This document shows positions 24,901 to 31,937 of a DNA stretch of 49,296 nucleotides, one piece after another. A model generated the notes under the pieces. The model did not search any database and was not told the DNA's origin. It was given only the letters and a program-made list of their open reading frames with translations. Numbering within the stretch: the stretch's first letter is position 1; every line of letters begins with the position of its first letter. The stretch comes from Armatimonadota bacterium (GTDB lineage: Bacteria > Armatimonadota > UBA5829 > JAUSEB01): the NCBI GenBank assembly GCA_030649165.1, contig JAUSGG010000137.1:1-49296 (forward strand), in the 5' to 3' direction. The translations under genes and the position numbers were made by a program.

Positions 24901-25032
24901 CTACCCGTCCAGAACTGGGTGGAGTCCGATCTGATGGAGCGCGAATTGCCAAAAACCGGAGGCAAGATAACAAAGGGCGCCATCACCCTGCCGGTGGGCA
25001 AGCACGAGATAAAGACTCTGTTGCTGCGGTAG
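21928..25032 (+). CDS. Secreted GH38 alpha-mannosidase 1
   Basis: A 1034-residue glycoside hydrolase family 38 enzyme, exported by an N-terminal signal (LLLLFAAVSASLCALADG). Residues about 40-160 form a jelly-roll sugar-binding-like domain (FDDSKWAKCEPGVKW). The catalytic (alpha/beta) barrel begins at CHLVGHAHIDMNWLWLWPE (zinc ligands His258 and Asp260 likely) and carries the nucleophile Asp370 in EPDTFGHAW. The C-terminal half is the beta-sandwich region of the family (YDPDPEPDQGVHD). The proposed TTG start follows GGAAGG. It follows the transport operon by 55 bases and ends with its own terminator. Expected action: retaining hydrolysis of alpha-mannosides outside the cytoplasm. Confidence 0.92.
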   Translation: MLSLSFVWSDSSLLLLFAAVSASLCALADGASKRILRLDRLINPFVKSWRYAVGEAPGAERADFDDSKWAKCEPGVKWEGEHIAWFRGRITIPETVVGIPTKGSLVQFRAGVDQDGQAFVNGQLRQHFWRDHCSVVLAEESEPGQSFLVALRGSRHQEQGEFLWSLLHIGAVEAAIPDVQDYILDFRFGEQLLTVAKADVRGKLERALTASTEHLDIDALESGDIDAFRKSLAPAQAALKPVADFSKKFACHLVGHAHIDMNWLWLWPETVEVCQNTFTAMTDLMEEYPGFSFSQSQPTTYIAVQDTMPDLFAKMKMRIKDGRWEITGGTWVEGDMNMASGESIVRQILYAKRYFRETFGKEPEVCWEPDTFGHAWTLPQILKKSGLKYYYHMRCGKGEPLYWWEGPEGSRVLVYNDPSYADNIRHQAGLEAIEMNKRCGVNDAMIVYGVGDHGGGPTRHDLESITKLRKRMVYPDFKYSTFYEYMRAVEAQSPKIPVIRDELNFVFDGCYTTHADIKRMNRTSENTLPAVEAFSVIARTRKRRYPSTAFREAWQITCFNQFHDIFDGSGIHGTYDYSREVYEKAASAWTSAMTGALSAIAGDINTEAVEGVPVVVFNPLSWERTEIVEVEASRVGKRGRLSAVDEDGNATPIQKVGNKLIFLAAGVPSLGYKVFWIDKKKAGEAATVKADGTTLENEYLRVKVHPKKGLITSIYDKVYCREIVPKGSFADQLQILMEKPHGMTAWTIGPISSSKDLKTAESVELVSEGPNYAAVKTTHKFRKSRFTQQIGLKAGARQVEVRLTADWYEQGAPKKDAAMLKVAFPVDVDAKKTTYEIPFGFIQRDNTGDEYPGLKWIDQSEDGYGVSLMNDNKYGHDTSDGRMRLTLLRSSYDPDPEPDQGVHDMTYVLYPHAGDWRQGHTVRRAWELNNPLIATVAESHKGALATSRSFVSIEPGNLVVTALKMAEDSDDIVLRFFEAFGEPAEARIQIDLPVQNWVESDLMERELPKTGGKITKGAITLPVGKHEIKTLLLR

Positions 25033-25058
25033 GACAGGGGAAACATCAAACAACTCAC

Positions 25059-25085
25059 GGGCAGGTCGAAAGGCCTGCCCTTTTT
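25059..25085 (+). terminator. Intrinsic terminator after alpha-mannosidase 1
   Basis: GGGCAGG pairs with CCTGCCC across an eight-base loop and is followed by TTTTT. Confidence 0.88.
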
Positions 25086-25166
25086 CTACTCCGATATTCC
25101 GAGGATAACCCGCCGCGTTTTCTTCCATTCCACGGGGTACTACTTATCGCGAGAAACATGTCTTAA

Positions 25167-25358
25167 GCCGGGGAGATTATTGGAGAGACGTCGTACTCCA
25201 ACACTGAGCTGGACGAATCAACGACATACTACTACCGTGTGCTCGCCATCAACAGGGAGGGAAACTCCGGTCGTTCGAACGTTGCGTCGGCCACCACGCC
25301 TGAGCCATCGTCAGGCGATAAGGACGATGAAGATCGTGACGAAGAGCCGGACGATTAA
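25167..25358 (+). pseudogene. 3' remnant of a fibronectin type III domain gene
   Basis: One reading frame from an upstream stop to TAA at 25356-25358 encodes SNTELDESTTYYYRVLAINR, then an EGNSGRSNVASATT segment, ending in an acidic tail (GDKDDEDRDEEPDD). The TTYYYRVLAIN strand and closing SATT are typical of the last strands of an FnIII domain. There is no start codon and the first half of the domain is missing, so this is a decayed gene end. It resembles the TTYYYKAYAHD segments of the giant protein at 31938-40715 without being a direct copy. Confidence 0.75.
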
Positions 25359-25410
25359 CCCCGTATAGGAGTATCGCCCGATAGTGGCCGTGATCTCGCT
25401 ACTCGTCGCA

Positions 25411-25448
25411 CAGTAGCTCGCCGGTGTTCCAACATCAGCGAGCTACTG
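25411..25448. repeat. Perfect 11-bp inverted repeat
   Basis: CAGTAGCTCGC (25411-25421) and GCGAGCTACTG (25438-25448) are exact complements across 16 bases. No T-run follows. It lies in the 232-base gap between the FnIII remnant and the second mannosidase, otherwise without recognisable content; it could be an operator or part of an old hairpin element. Confidence 0.6.
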
Positions 25449-25590
25449 ATGTACACGGCAAAACTTATCGCCAGGTAGGAAGGGACTTGGGCGCTTTATA
25501 TCGAACTCATCACTAAATACCTCGTACTACTGGGACAGATCACCTTTCGAATACCCCAATGGCGTGCGAGAACATCGTGAGGCTTTACCA

Positions 25591-28500
25591 ATGCGCATTT
25601 CCAGAATTTTCTTGCTGCTCATTGCTGTGGCGCTGCTTTTTCCCGCCGTTTCGCAAAGCGACTCGGACCCACAGGCGTTCCTGACCAAGATCGGAAGTTA
25701 CAGCAGCGAACCGATCGGAGAGTGGAGACACACCGATCAGAATCCGCCGGCGGCGGAACAGCCCGGCTTCGATGACAGCGGCTGGAAAACCGGAAAAGCC
25801 GAGTTCGAGTGGGGCAACACCAAGATCGGCTGGGCGAGAACCAGGATTACCCTGCCCAAGCAGCTAAGCGGATTCGCCATAGACGGAGCCAAGGTCGTCT
25901 TGCGCATGTCGGTAGACGATGACGGCGAGGTGTACGTGGACGGCAAGTTGGTTCAGAAGTTCCATTGGGACGAAGGCTACGCCACGCTGACCGAGGACGC
26001 CAGGCCGGGGCAGACTATGCTTGTCGCGGTGAAGATTCTGAACACCGGGGGGCCCGGTAGGGTTATGTCCGCGGGGTTGCAGATCGACAACGGGATCGTC
26101 AGCACGGCGCGGCGGTTGTCCGAAGACTACAAGCTCTCGGAAAGGCTGCTCAACTCCAATCTGCTTCCCGCGGGACCGGACTACCGTAAAGCTCTTGCTG
26201 CGTGCAACCAGGCGATCGATCAGGCAGCCGCCGGACGCGGCGATGCGCAAGCCTTTCTGGCCTCGCTTCACCAGGCGGAGTTGCAGCTAAAGCCTTTCGC
26301 GGAAGCCGCGGACGATTACACCTGCCACCTGATCGGGCACGCTCACATCGATATGAACTGGCTTTGGCTCTGGCCCGAGACAGTGGAAATTTGCCAGAAC
26401 ACTTTCACATCGGTCACCGATTTCATGGACCAGTATCCGGATTTCACGTATTCACAGAGCCAGGCCGCGGCATACTTAGCGGTACAGAATACCAAACCTG
26501 AACTCTTTGCCAAGATGCGCAAGTACATCAAGGAGGGAAGGTGGGAGATTACGGGCGGCACCTGGGTCGAGGGCGATGTGAATATGGCCTCGGGCGAAGC
26601 GATAGTGCGGCAGATCCTCTACGCCAAGCAGTACTTCCGTGAGGCTTTTGGCAAAGAGTCGGAGATCTGTTGGTTGCCTGACAGTTTCGGCCATCCTTGG
26701 ACGGTCCCTCAGATCGTCAAGAAGAGCGGTCTGAAGTATTACTTTTTCATGAGGTGTGGCGTCGGGAAACCGGTATTCTGGTGGCAGGGGATCGACGGGT
26801 CCCGCGTCCTTGCTCTAAATCTCCCTTACAGTTCGGCGGTCGCCGATTGGCTTCCGTTCCGCACCATAGAACTGGCCAATGAGATTGGCACGAAGGATAT
26901 CGCTCACGTCTATGGAGTAGGCGACCACGGAGGAGGCCCAACCCGGGCTGATATCGAGCAGACCATAGATCTTGGTAAGCGCATGGTAAAGCCAAACATC
27001 AAGTTCAGCACGGCGGGCGACTTCTTTGAGTCCGCCCTGCGGCAGAAGAAGGACTACCCGGTCCACAACAGCGAGCTGAACTTCACGTTCCCCGGGTGCT
27101 ACACTACCCACGGCGACGCGAAGCTGATCAACCGTAGGAGCGAGAACGGGCTTCCGACCGCGGAGGCGTTTTCGGCCATTGCCGGCTTGTACGGAAAAGC
27201 TTATCCGTTGGAGGGCTTCCGCGAGTCGTGGCGGCGCACCTGCTTCAACCAGTTTCACGACATCCTTCCCGGGAGCGCAATACACGGCTCCTACGAATAT
27301 TCGCGTCATCTCTTCGACAAGACCGAGAAGCAGATGTCGTCGGCGCTGAACGGCGCGCTCCAGCATATCGCCAAAAAAGCTGACACGCGCGCCCGCGGGA
27401 TACCCGTTGTAGTTTTTAACCCGCTGTCCTGGACGCGCACGGACCTCGTCGAGATAGCCTGCCCGTTTTCCGAGAAGGAGAGCAAGTTCCACGTGGTCGA
27501 TTCGAAAGGGCGCGCCTATCCGGCGCAGCGGATAGGCAACAGCCTGGCTTTTGCCGCGCGCGACGTGCCTTCCCTCGGCTATTCGGTCTATTGGGTGAGG
27601 TCCGGGGCCACCCGACCCGTCGCCGGGGCGACCCGCGCGTCCTCTACACCTGATAATTGTGTCATTGAGAACGAGTTTTTGCGCGTGACGGTGAGCCGCC
27701 GGACCGGGGCGATAACGAGCATCTATGATAAATCAGCTCGCCGCGAAGCTCTGGAAAGTGAGCAAGGCGGAGACGTGCTCCAGGCCCTTACCGAGGCGCC
27801 TGCTGGTATGTCCGCCTGGGAGATTGGCAAGATAACAGACACGCAGAGCTTCGACAAGGCAAGGTCGGTCGAGGTCTTGCAATCCGGACCCGTTGTATCT
27901 TCCGTAAGAGTGGACCACTGGTTCAGGACTTCGCTGTTTGCGCAGGACATCAAGCTCGTGGCAGGGTCGCCAAGGCTGGACATTCGTATGACCGCGGACT
28001 GGAAAGAGGTCGGAAACGGGGAGAAGGGCTCCACTATGCTGAAGACGGCGTTTACCGTTAATGTCGAGAACGGCAAAGCGAGGTTTGAGATACCGTTCGG
28101 CTCAATCGAGCGCAAAGCTAACGGCGATGAAGTTCCGGCGCAGAAGTGGATCGACCTGTCGAATGGCTCTTACGGCGTCAGTCTGTTGAATAACTGCAAG
28201 TACGGGCACGATATCAACGGCAGTACGATGCGCCTGACTCTTCTCAGAAGTTCGTACGATCCCGACCCGCAGCCCGACGTCGGCATTCACGACATAACGT
28301 ATTCGCTATACCCCCACGCCGGTGATTGGCGCAAAGCAGGAACCGTCCGGCGCGGATACGAGCTTAACAATCCTCTGATCGCGCTCCGTACCACCGCCCA
28401 CCGGGGATCGCTCGGCTCATCTCACTCGTTCGTGAGTATCGCGCAGCCGAACTTGATCGTCACGGCGTTCAAGAAATCCGAAGACGGAAAGAACCTGGTT

Positions 28501-28680
28501 TTGCGCTTCTACGAATCATCCGGCGTCCCGACTCAGGCGCGCGTGCGGGTAAGTGGCGCGAAGACGTGGGGCCAGGCGAACCTGATGGAGATTCCCGAGG
28601 AAAAGGCCAAGGCGGTAGGAAAGTCCGGAATCGTCCTGCCGGTCGGCAAATACGAGATCAAGACACTGCTTCTGAAGTAG
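25591..28680 (+). CDS. Secreted GH38 alpha-mannosidase 2
   Basis: A 1029-residue paralog of the enzyme at 21928 with the same layout: signal peptide (MRISRIFLLLIAVALLF), jelly-roll N-domain (FDDSGWKTGKAEFEW), GH38 barrel starting CHLIGHAHIDMNW with likely zinc ligand Asp254, nucleophile Asp364 in LPDSFGHPW, and C-terminal beta domains. The ATG at 25591 is chosen because the signal peptide begins there and GTGAGG is upstream; an in-frame GTG at 25564 is less likely. The paralogs differ around the active-site motif (EPDTFGHAWTL against LPDSFGHPWTV), which may reflect different linkage preference. The terminator and remnant between them indicate separate transcription. Confidence 0.92.
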   Translation: MRISRIFLLLIAVALLFPAVSQSDSDPQAFLTKIGSYSSEPIGEWRHTDQNPPAAEQPGFDDSGWKTGKAEFEWGNTKIGWARTRITLPKQLSGFAIDGAKVVLRMSVDDDGEVYVDGKLVQKFHWDEGYATLTEDARPGQTMLVAVKILNTGGPGRVMSAGLQIDNGIVSTARRLSEDYKLSERLLNSNLLPAGPDYRKALAACNQAIDQAAAGRGDAQAFLASLHQAELQLKPFAEAADDYTCHLIGHAHIDMNWLWLWPETVEICQNTFTSVTDFMDQYPDFTYSQSQAAAYLAVQNTKPELFAKMRKYIKEGRWEITGGTWVEGDVNMASGEAIVRQILYAKQYFREAFGKESEICWLPDSFGHPWTVPQIVKKSGLKYYFFMRCGVGKPVFWWQGIDGSRVLALNLPYSSAVADWLPFRTIELANEIGTKDIAHVYGVGDHGGGPTRADIEQTIDLGKRMVKPNIKFSTAGDFFESALRQKKDYPVHNSELNFTFPGCYTTHGDAKLINRRSENGLPTAEAFSAIAGLYGKAYPLEGFRESWRRTCFNQFHDILPGSAIHGSYEYSRHLFDKTEKQMSSALNGALQHIAKKADTRARGIPVVVFNPLSWTRTDLVEIACPFSEKESKFHVVDSKGRAYPAQRIGNSLAFAARDVPSLGYSVYWVRSGATRPVAGATRASSTPDNCVIENEFLRVTVSRRTGAITSIYDKSARREALESEQGGDVLQALTEAPAGMSAWEIGKITDTQSFDKARSVEVLQSGPVVSSVRVDHWFRTSLFAQDIKLVAGSPRLDIRMTADWKEVGNGEKGSTMLKTAFTVNVENGKARFEIPFGSIERKANGDEVPAQKWIDLSNGSYGVSLLNNCKYGHDINGSTMRLTLLRSSYDPDPQPDVGIHDITYSLYPHAGDWRKAGTVRRGYELNNPLIALRTTAHRGSLGSSHSFVSIAQPNLIVTAFKKSEDGKNLVLRFYESSGVPTQARVRVSGAKTWGQANLMEIPEEKAKAVGKSGIVLPVGKYEIKTLLLK

Positions 28681-28695
28681 TCGGCGCTTGAAACC

Positions 28696-28723
28696 GCCGA
28701 TAAACGCAGATAAACACAGATAG
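28696..28723. repeat. 10-bp tandem repeat (CAGATAAACA), copy 1
   Basis: CGATAAACG, CAGATAAACA and CAGATAGG form a 10-bp period directly after mannosidase 2. The same family is found in reverse orientation at 42464-42500. Confidence 0.75.
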
Positions 28724-28750
28724 GTGGCGATTTCCGAATCGCCACCTATC
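28719..28750. repeat. Perfect 14-pair hairpin with TCCG tetraloop
   Basis: GATAGGTGGCGATT (28719-28732) and AATCGCCACCTATC (28737-28750) are exact complements around TCCG. It has no T-run, but as the first strong structure after the mannosidase it may stabilise or end the transcript. Confidence 0.75.
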
Positions 28751-28757
28751 ACACTAA

Positions 28758-28943
28758 CCCGGTTTATTCACGGAACGCTTGTTTTGCGGACGCCCCGCGG
28801 ATGTCATCCTGAGCTTGCGAAGGATCTTCTCCCGGATAGCCGCAACGTCCGACTGCGAAGCCGAACCTGGCGCTTGTGCGATAGGAGATTCTTCACTGCG
28901 TTCAGAATGACGACCCCCGAGCGTTGTTCACGAATAATCCGGG
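28758..28943. mobile_element. MITE-like element, copy 1, carrying a nested repeat
   Basis: The left end CCCGGTTTATTCACGGAACG (28758-28777) is an imperfect inverted match to the right end (28922-28943, reverse complement CCCGGATTATTCGTGAAC...). The same ends bound the element at 41464-41670. The interior holds the GTCATCCTGAGC repeat (28803-28911). There is no coding capacity. Confidence 0.6.
28803..28911. repeat. GTCATCCTGAGC...GTTCAGAATGAC inverted-end repeat
   Basis: The segment opens GTCATCCTGAGCTTGCGAAG and closes GCGTTCAGAATGAC, its near inverse, with GATCTTCTC and GGAGATTCTTC forming inner complementary arms. A relative with ends GTCATTCCGAGC/GCTCGAAATGAC is at 31356-31588. Confidence 0.7.
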
Positions 28944-28964
28944 CTTGGGCTAACCACTTCCCCG

Positions 28965-29915
28965 CTACTCCAATGGCGTTCCATCCACCATCCTGTCGTA
29001 GAACTCCCGGAAGTCGTCGCGCTTGTCGGTTTCCATTATCTTCAGCGCGCTGCGCGGGTGTTCGTTCAGGATGCCGGTGATCACGTAGGGGATGAAGTAG
29101 CCCCACTCGATTTCCTTGCTCAAGGGCAGTAGGTGCGCCTGGATTGCGTCGAGTATCGGCCCGAGTTTGAACTTGGGATTCTTGAGGAACGCGAGAAGCA
29201 GCTCGAGCGGGCAGTTGCCGGCGCCCCGGCCTATACCGAAGATGGTCGCGTCGAGCCTGTTGCAGCCGCAGATGATGGCTTCGATCGTATTCGCAAACGC
29301 AAGCTGCTGGTTGTTGTGGGCGTGAAATCCGACCTGTTTGCCTTCCAGCGCCCACAGGTACTTCCTGGCCAGATACTGGACCTGCTCCGAATACATGGCG
29401 CCGAAGCTGTCTACGAGGTAGATCACGGGGATATCGCTTTTCGCCAAATCGCCCAGGGCCTCGTCGAGGTCGCGCTCGATGACCTTGGATACTGCCATCA
29501 AGTTGACCGTGGTCTCGTAGCCCTTCTCCATGCATCGATGCGCCAGGTCTATTGCTTTGTCCACCTGGTTCACGTAGCAGGCCACGCGGATCATACTCAG
29601 CGCGCACTCGCTCTTCGGTAGGATGTCATCGTGCTCGATCCTCCCGATGTCGGCCATTGCCGCGAGCTTCATGTCTGTCTCCGAGATGTCGCAGACCCGT
29701 TTCAGGTCGTCGTCGGCGCAGAACTTCCACGGACCGTTCTCATCTCGGGAATATGACTGTTCCGAACTCTTGTAGCCGATCTCCATGTAATCGACTCCGG
29801 CGGCGGCGCAGGCTTTGAACACCGCGCAGACGAAGTCGTCGCTGAACTGCCAGTTATTCATCAGTCCGCCATCGCGGACGGTGCAGTCAAGCACCTTTAT
29901 CTCGGGTCTGAACAA
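28965..29915 (-). CDS. DRE-TIM metallolyase (HMG-CoA lyase/4-hydroxy-2-oxovalerate aldolase-like)
   Basis: A 316-residue TIM-barrel aldolase. The N-terminal LDCTVRDGG segment carries the DRE-TIM signature (Arg14, Asp15), and HAHNNQQLAFAN supplies the metal ligands His198 and His200. GIGRGAGNCPLELLL is the conserved C-terminal segment. The family performs retro-aldol or Claisen-type cleavage with a divalent metal. No CoA-specific or dehydrogenase partner is adjacent, so the substrate is open. The TTG start at 29915 is preceded by AGGAGG eight bases upstream. It lies downstream of the radical SAM gene on the same strand, with 177 bases of repeat-rich spacer, and may be co-transcribed with it. 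Confidence 0.82.
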   Translation of the reverse strand: MFRPEIKVLDCTVRDGGLMNNWQFSDDFVCAVFKACAAAGVDYMEIGYKSSEQSYSRDENGPWKFCADDDLKRVCDISETDMKLAAMADIGRIEHDDILPKSECALSMIRVACYVNQVDKAIDLAHRCMEKGYETTVNLMAVSKVIERDLDEALGDLAKSDIPVIYLVDSFGAMYSEQVQYLARKYLWALEGKQVGFHAHNNQQLAFANTIEAIICGCNRLDATIFGIGRGAGNCPLELLLAFLKNPKFKLGPILDAIQAHLLPLSKEIEWGYFIPYVITGILNEHPRSALKIMETDKRDDFREFYDRMVDGTPLE

Positions 29916-30042
29916 GGGAAATACCTCCTGATGAGCCGGCGCCTGCCTGTTATGAGGGGTCTCCGCGACAGCGCCGCACAGCCAGTGTTGTGTACTTATT
30001 CACGATCCGGCGCCGGGGTTCCTTCGTTAAATCCCCGTAATC

Positions 30043-30063
30043 CCCCCTCCTTCTAGGAGGGGG
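30043..30063. repeat. Hairpin repeat variant CCCCCTCC-TTCTA-GGAGGGGG
   Basis: An eight-pair stem with TTCTA loop, flanked by GTAATCC and TTAAGGGGAGG. It belongs to the same C-rich/G-rich hairpin class as 2886-2921, 44085-44123 and 45740-45773, with a different tail. Confidence 0.7.
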
Positions 30064-30077
30064 TTAAGGGGAGGTCA

Positions 30078-30112
30078 CTCATACCTCATACCTCAGTCCG
30101 CAGTCCCCAGTC
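30078..30112. repeat. Heptamer tandem repeats CTCATAC and CCCAGTC
   Basis: Units CTCATAC, CTCATAC, CTCAGTC, CGCAGTC and CCCAGTC run in strict 7-bp phase. The last 20 bases lie inside the radical SAM gene and encode its final residues (GLGTAD) and stop codon. Confidence 0.88.
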
Positions 30113-31163
30113 CTACGCCCTGTGGCGCCGCGGGATCGACACCCTCCGGAGTAGGACGGCACTCGGCTATCTTCATATCGGCGTCGTACACTACGGCCGG
30201 GTTGATTGCGCACTGGTAATCCGGATAGGAAAGCTTATTGCGCAGAACCCAGCGCAGAATGCTCCATTTCCGCTGTTTGATGGCCGGAGCGACGCTTCCG
30301 ATCATCCAGCAGTTCATGCCGCAGTTCCTGGCCTTTTCGCGAATTGTCTTCGCCGTTTCGCTGTTCCAGATCGTCTCGAAATCCGAGTTCTTGATGTTGC
30401 CCATGCTGTCCTTCAACACATTGCACGGGTAGATCTCGCCCCACGGGTCGAGCATGAAGATGTTCGATCCCATTTCGCAGGGGAGCAGCCTGGCTCCGCC
30501 GTTGACGTAGTTTATGATGCCGTGGTTGAAGTACGCGCGGAACCAGTTCTTTGGCCGGCGCGTCTTGAAAAGCTCCATTATCAGCTCACGGAACGATTCC
30601 GACACTTCCTGGCGTTTCTCGATTGCGTTATCGAACTTGTGGAAGTAGAAAGCATTGTGGACTATCGCGGTGGCGAATTCCACCTTCAGATGCTTGGCCA
30701 GCTCGTACAGCTCCAACACGTCGCGGGCGTTTCTGTCGGAAACCGTGCAGCCGAAGCCTATGTCTTTCATTCCCATGCGCTTGAGCTGCAGCAGAGTGCG
30801 CAGGCCGTGGTCGAACCCATCCTTGATGCCCCGCAATTCGTCGTTTGCGGCGGGCAGGCCCTCAAGGCTGATGCGGATGCCGATGTCGGGGAACCTCTTT
30901 GCCAGCTTGGTGACACGCTCCGTGTAGTACCCATTGGTGCTTATGCAGATGCGCTTCATCCTGGGCTTGACAATGGCGACTATCTCCTCGAGTTCCTCCC
31001 GCAGGAACGGCTCGCCTCCAGTAATGTTGAGGAATTCCAGGCTGGGCATGCGCTCATAGTACTTTATGTCCAGCTCTTCCCGCGGATCGGTGGGATATTG
31101 CCACACGTTGCACATGTGGCACTTCGCATTGCATCGAAAGGTGGCTACAAGTATGCCTTCCAT
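30093..31163 (-). CDS. Radical SAM/SPASM-type protein
   Basis: A 356-residue radical SAM enzyme. The canonical cluster motif CNAKCHMC (Cys11, Cys15, Cys18) is followed by NITGGEPFLREEL, and the C-terminal part has SPASM-like cysteines (LPCEMGSN, IYPCNV, NCGMNC) with DPWGEIYPC typical of this class. Such proteins modify peptides or act on sugars and lipids as activating or maturation enzymes. I start it at the ATG at 31163 with GGAGAGG upstream; the open frame continues 25 codons further but that part is Arg-rich and has no ribosome site. The final residues come from a heptamer repeat. The promoter is an extended -10 at 31287. Confidence 0.85.
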   Translation of the reverse strand: MEGILVATFRCNAKCHMCNVWQYPTDPREELDIKYYERMPSLEFLNITGGEPFLREELEEIVAIVKPRMKRICISTNGYYTERVTKLAKRFPDIGIRISLEGLPAANDELRGIKDGFDHGLRTLLQLKRMGMKDIGFGCTVSDRNARDVLELYELAKHLKVEFATAIVHNAFYFHKFDNAIEKRQEVSESFRELIMELFKTRRPKNWFRAYFNHGIINYVNGGARLLPCEMGSNIFMLDPWGEIYPCNVLKDSMGNIKNSDFETIWNSETAKTIREKARNCGMNCWMIGSVAPAIKQRKWSILRWVLRNKLSYPDYQCAINPAVVYDADMKIAECRPTPEGVDPAAPQGVGLGTAD

Positions 31164-31286
31164 ACTGCCTCTCCTGCGCCGACGCGTGACTCGTGAGGCT
31201 AAAGTCTCACGCTGGGTCTTGAAAGCAAGCTGAAGCAAGCTCCGTGTGTAAAGCGAACCGCGTCGGGGTCGATCCCATCTATCTGC

Positions 31287-31295
31287 ATTATAACA
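31287..31295 (-). promoter_or_regulatory. Extended -10 promoter of the radical SAM gene
   Basis: On the minus strand TGT directly precedes a consensus TATAAT (31287-31292), an extended -10 element. No good -35 is seen at the proper distance. It would give a leader of about 115 nt. Confidence 0.55.
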
Positions 31296-31355
31296 CAGTC
31301 AGGCAAAAGGAAGGGATGGTAACAGTTCAGGAATGGTGAGTACCTGCCGGGCAAC

Positions 31356-31588
31356 GTCATTCCGAGCAACCGACCCCGATGTATCGGGGTTATTTCGGAA
31401 AGGAACCACCCCGTTGTTTCGGGATTTGAGGGTTGGGCGGCATACGCATGCTATAGCGGACAACTTCGGATCCCAACCCGGAAATCCCGAAACGGGGCGC
31501 TTCCTTAGGAGGAACGAGGAATCTGCTTTTTCCGGGCACTTTACAGAAGCAGATTTCTCGACTACGCTGGCGCTCCGCTCGAAATGAC
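31356..31588. repeat. GTCATTCCGAGC...GCTCGAAATGAC inverted-end element hosting a second repeat
   Basis: The ends GTCATTCCGAGC and GCTCGAAATGAC are near inverses, and GAATCTGCTTT/GAAGCAGATTTC form inner arms. The left half is interrupted by the TTTCGGGATTT element at 31416-31493, so one repeat family has inserted into another. Confidence 0.7.
31416..31493. mobile_element. TTTCGGGATTT inverted-repeat element, copy 1
   Basis: 22-base arms (31416-31437 and 31472-31493) are inverse complements except for two positions, around 34 bases of unique sequence. The second copy (43423-43502) has the same arms and a different centre, as expected of a non-coding hairpin element moved in trans. Confidence 0.78.
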
Positions 31589-31710
31589 ATTCAGCGCCAC
31601 GTACTTCCTATTCCTGAACTGTTACATGAAGACGAGCCGGTTTTCTCATATCACCTATGTACAGCGTGTATGGTTGAACGTCGCGTTCGCGCGCGGATGC
31701 CCGACCACAG

Positions 31711-31741
31711 AAAAAGCGGGAGGGGCATCAGCCCCTCCCGC
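31711..31741 (-). terminator. Intrinsic terminator on the minus strand
   Basis: Read on the minus strand, a perfect ten-pair stem GCGGGAGGGG/CCCCTCCCGC with a six-base loop is followed by TTTTT. It lies directly after the remnant ending at 31753 and would also stop transcription from the giant gene. Confidence 0.88.
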
Positions 31742-31752
31742 CGCGGTACATC

Positions 31753-31866
31753 TCAAGTCCGCCAGTCAGTGATGATCTTTATATTGTCCAGGTTTCCCCA
31801 ATCCTCACTGGCGCTGAACAGCGCCTGAACCTCATCGCCGTTTAGGTTGCTGTCGCTTGATCGGAG
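31753..31866 (-). pseudogene. 3' remnant related to the giant protein's repeated domain
   Basis: A minus-strand frame ending in TGA at 31753-31755 encodes SSDSNLNGDEVQALFSASED followed by WGNLDNIKIITDWRT. GNLDNIKI is the closing strand of a domain present twice in the neighbouring giant protein (DQGNLDNIKII at about 2022 and DLCDLDNITV at about 2597). No start codon is present and the frame is stopped upstream, so this is the leftover end of a gene or an earlier C-terminus of the giant gene. It keeps its own terminator. Confidence 0.7.
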
Positions 31867-31867
31867 G

Positions 31868-31898
31868 AAAAGTAGGAGGAGCGAAACGCTCCTCCTAC
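31868..31898 (-). terminator. Terminator-like hairpin just after the giant gene
   Basis: Twelve perfect pairs (GTAGGAGGAGCG with CGCTCCTCCTAC) around a three-base loop, followed on the minus strand by TTTT. It lies 39 bases beyond the stop of the giant gene. Confidence 0.78.
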
Positions 31899-31937
31899 TC
31901 GTTTAGCCGATAAGTATAGACAATCGCGCCGCTCGGC

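Noticed and set aside
30093-31238. Start of the radical SAM protein at 31238
   Set aside because: The extra 25 residues are Arg-rich without similarity to the family and lack a ribosome site; the ATG at 31163 has GGAGAGG and leads directly into the CNAKCHMC motif.
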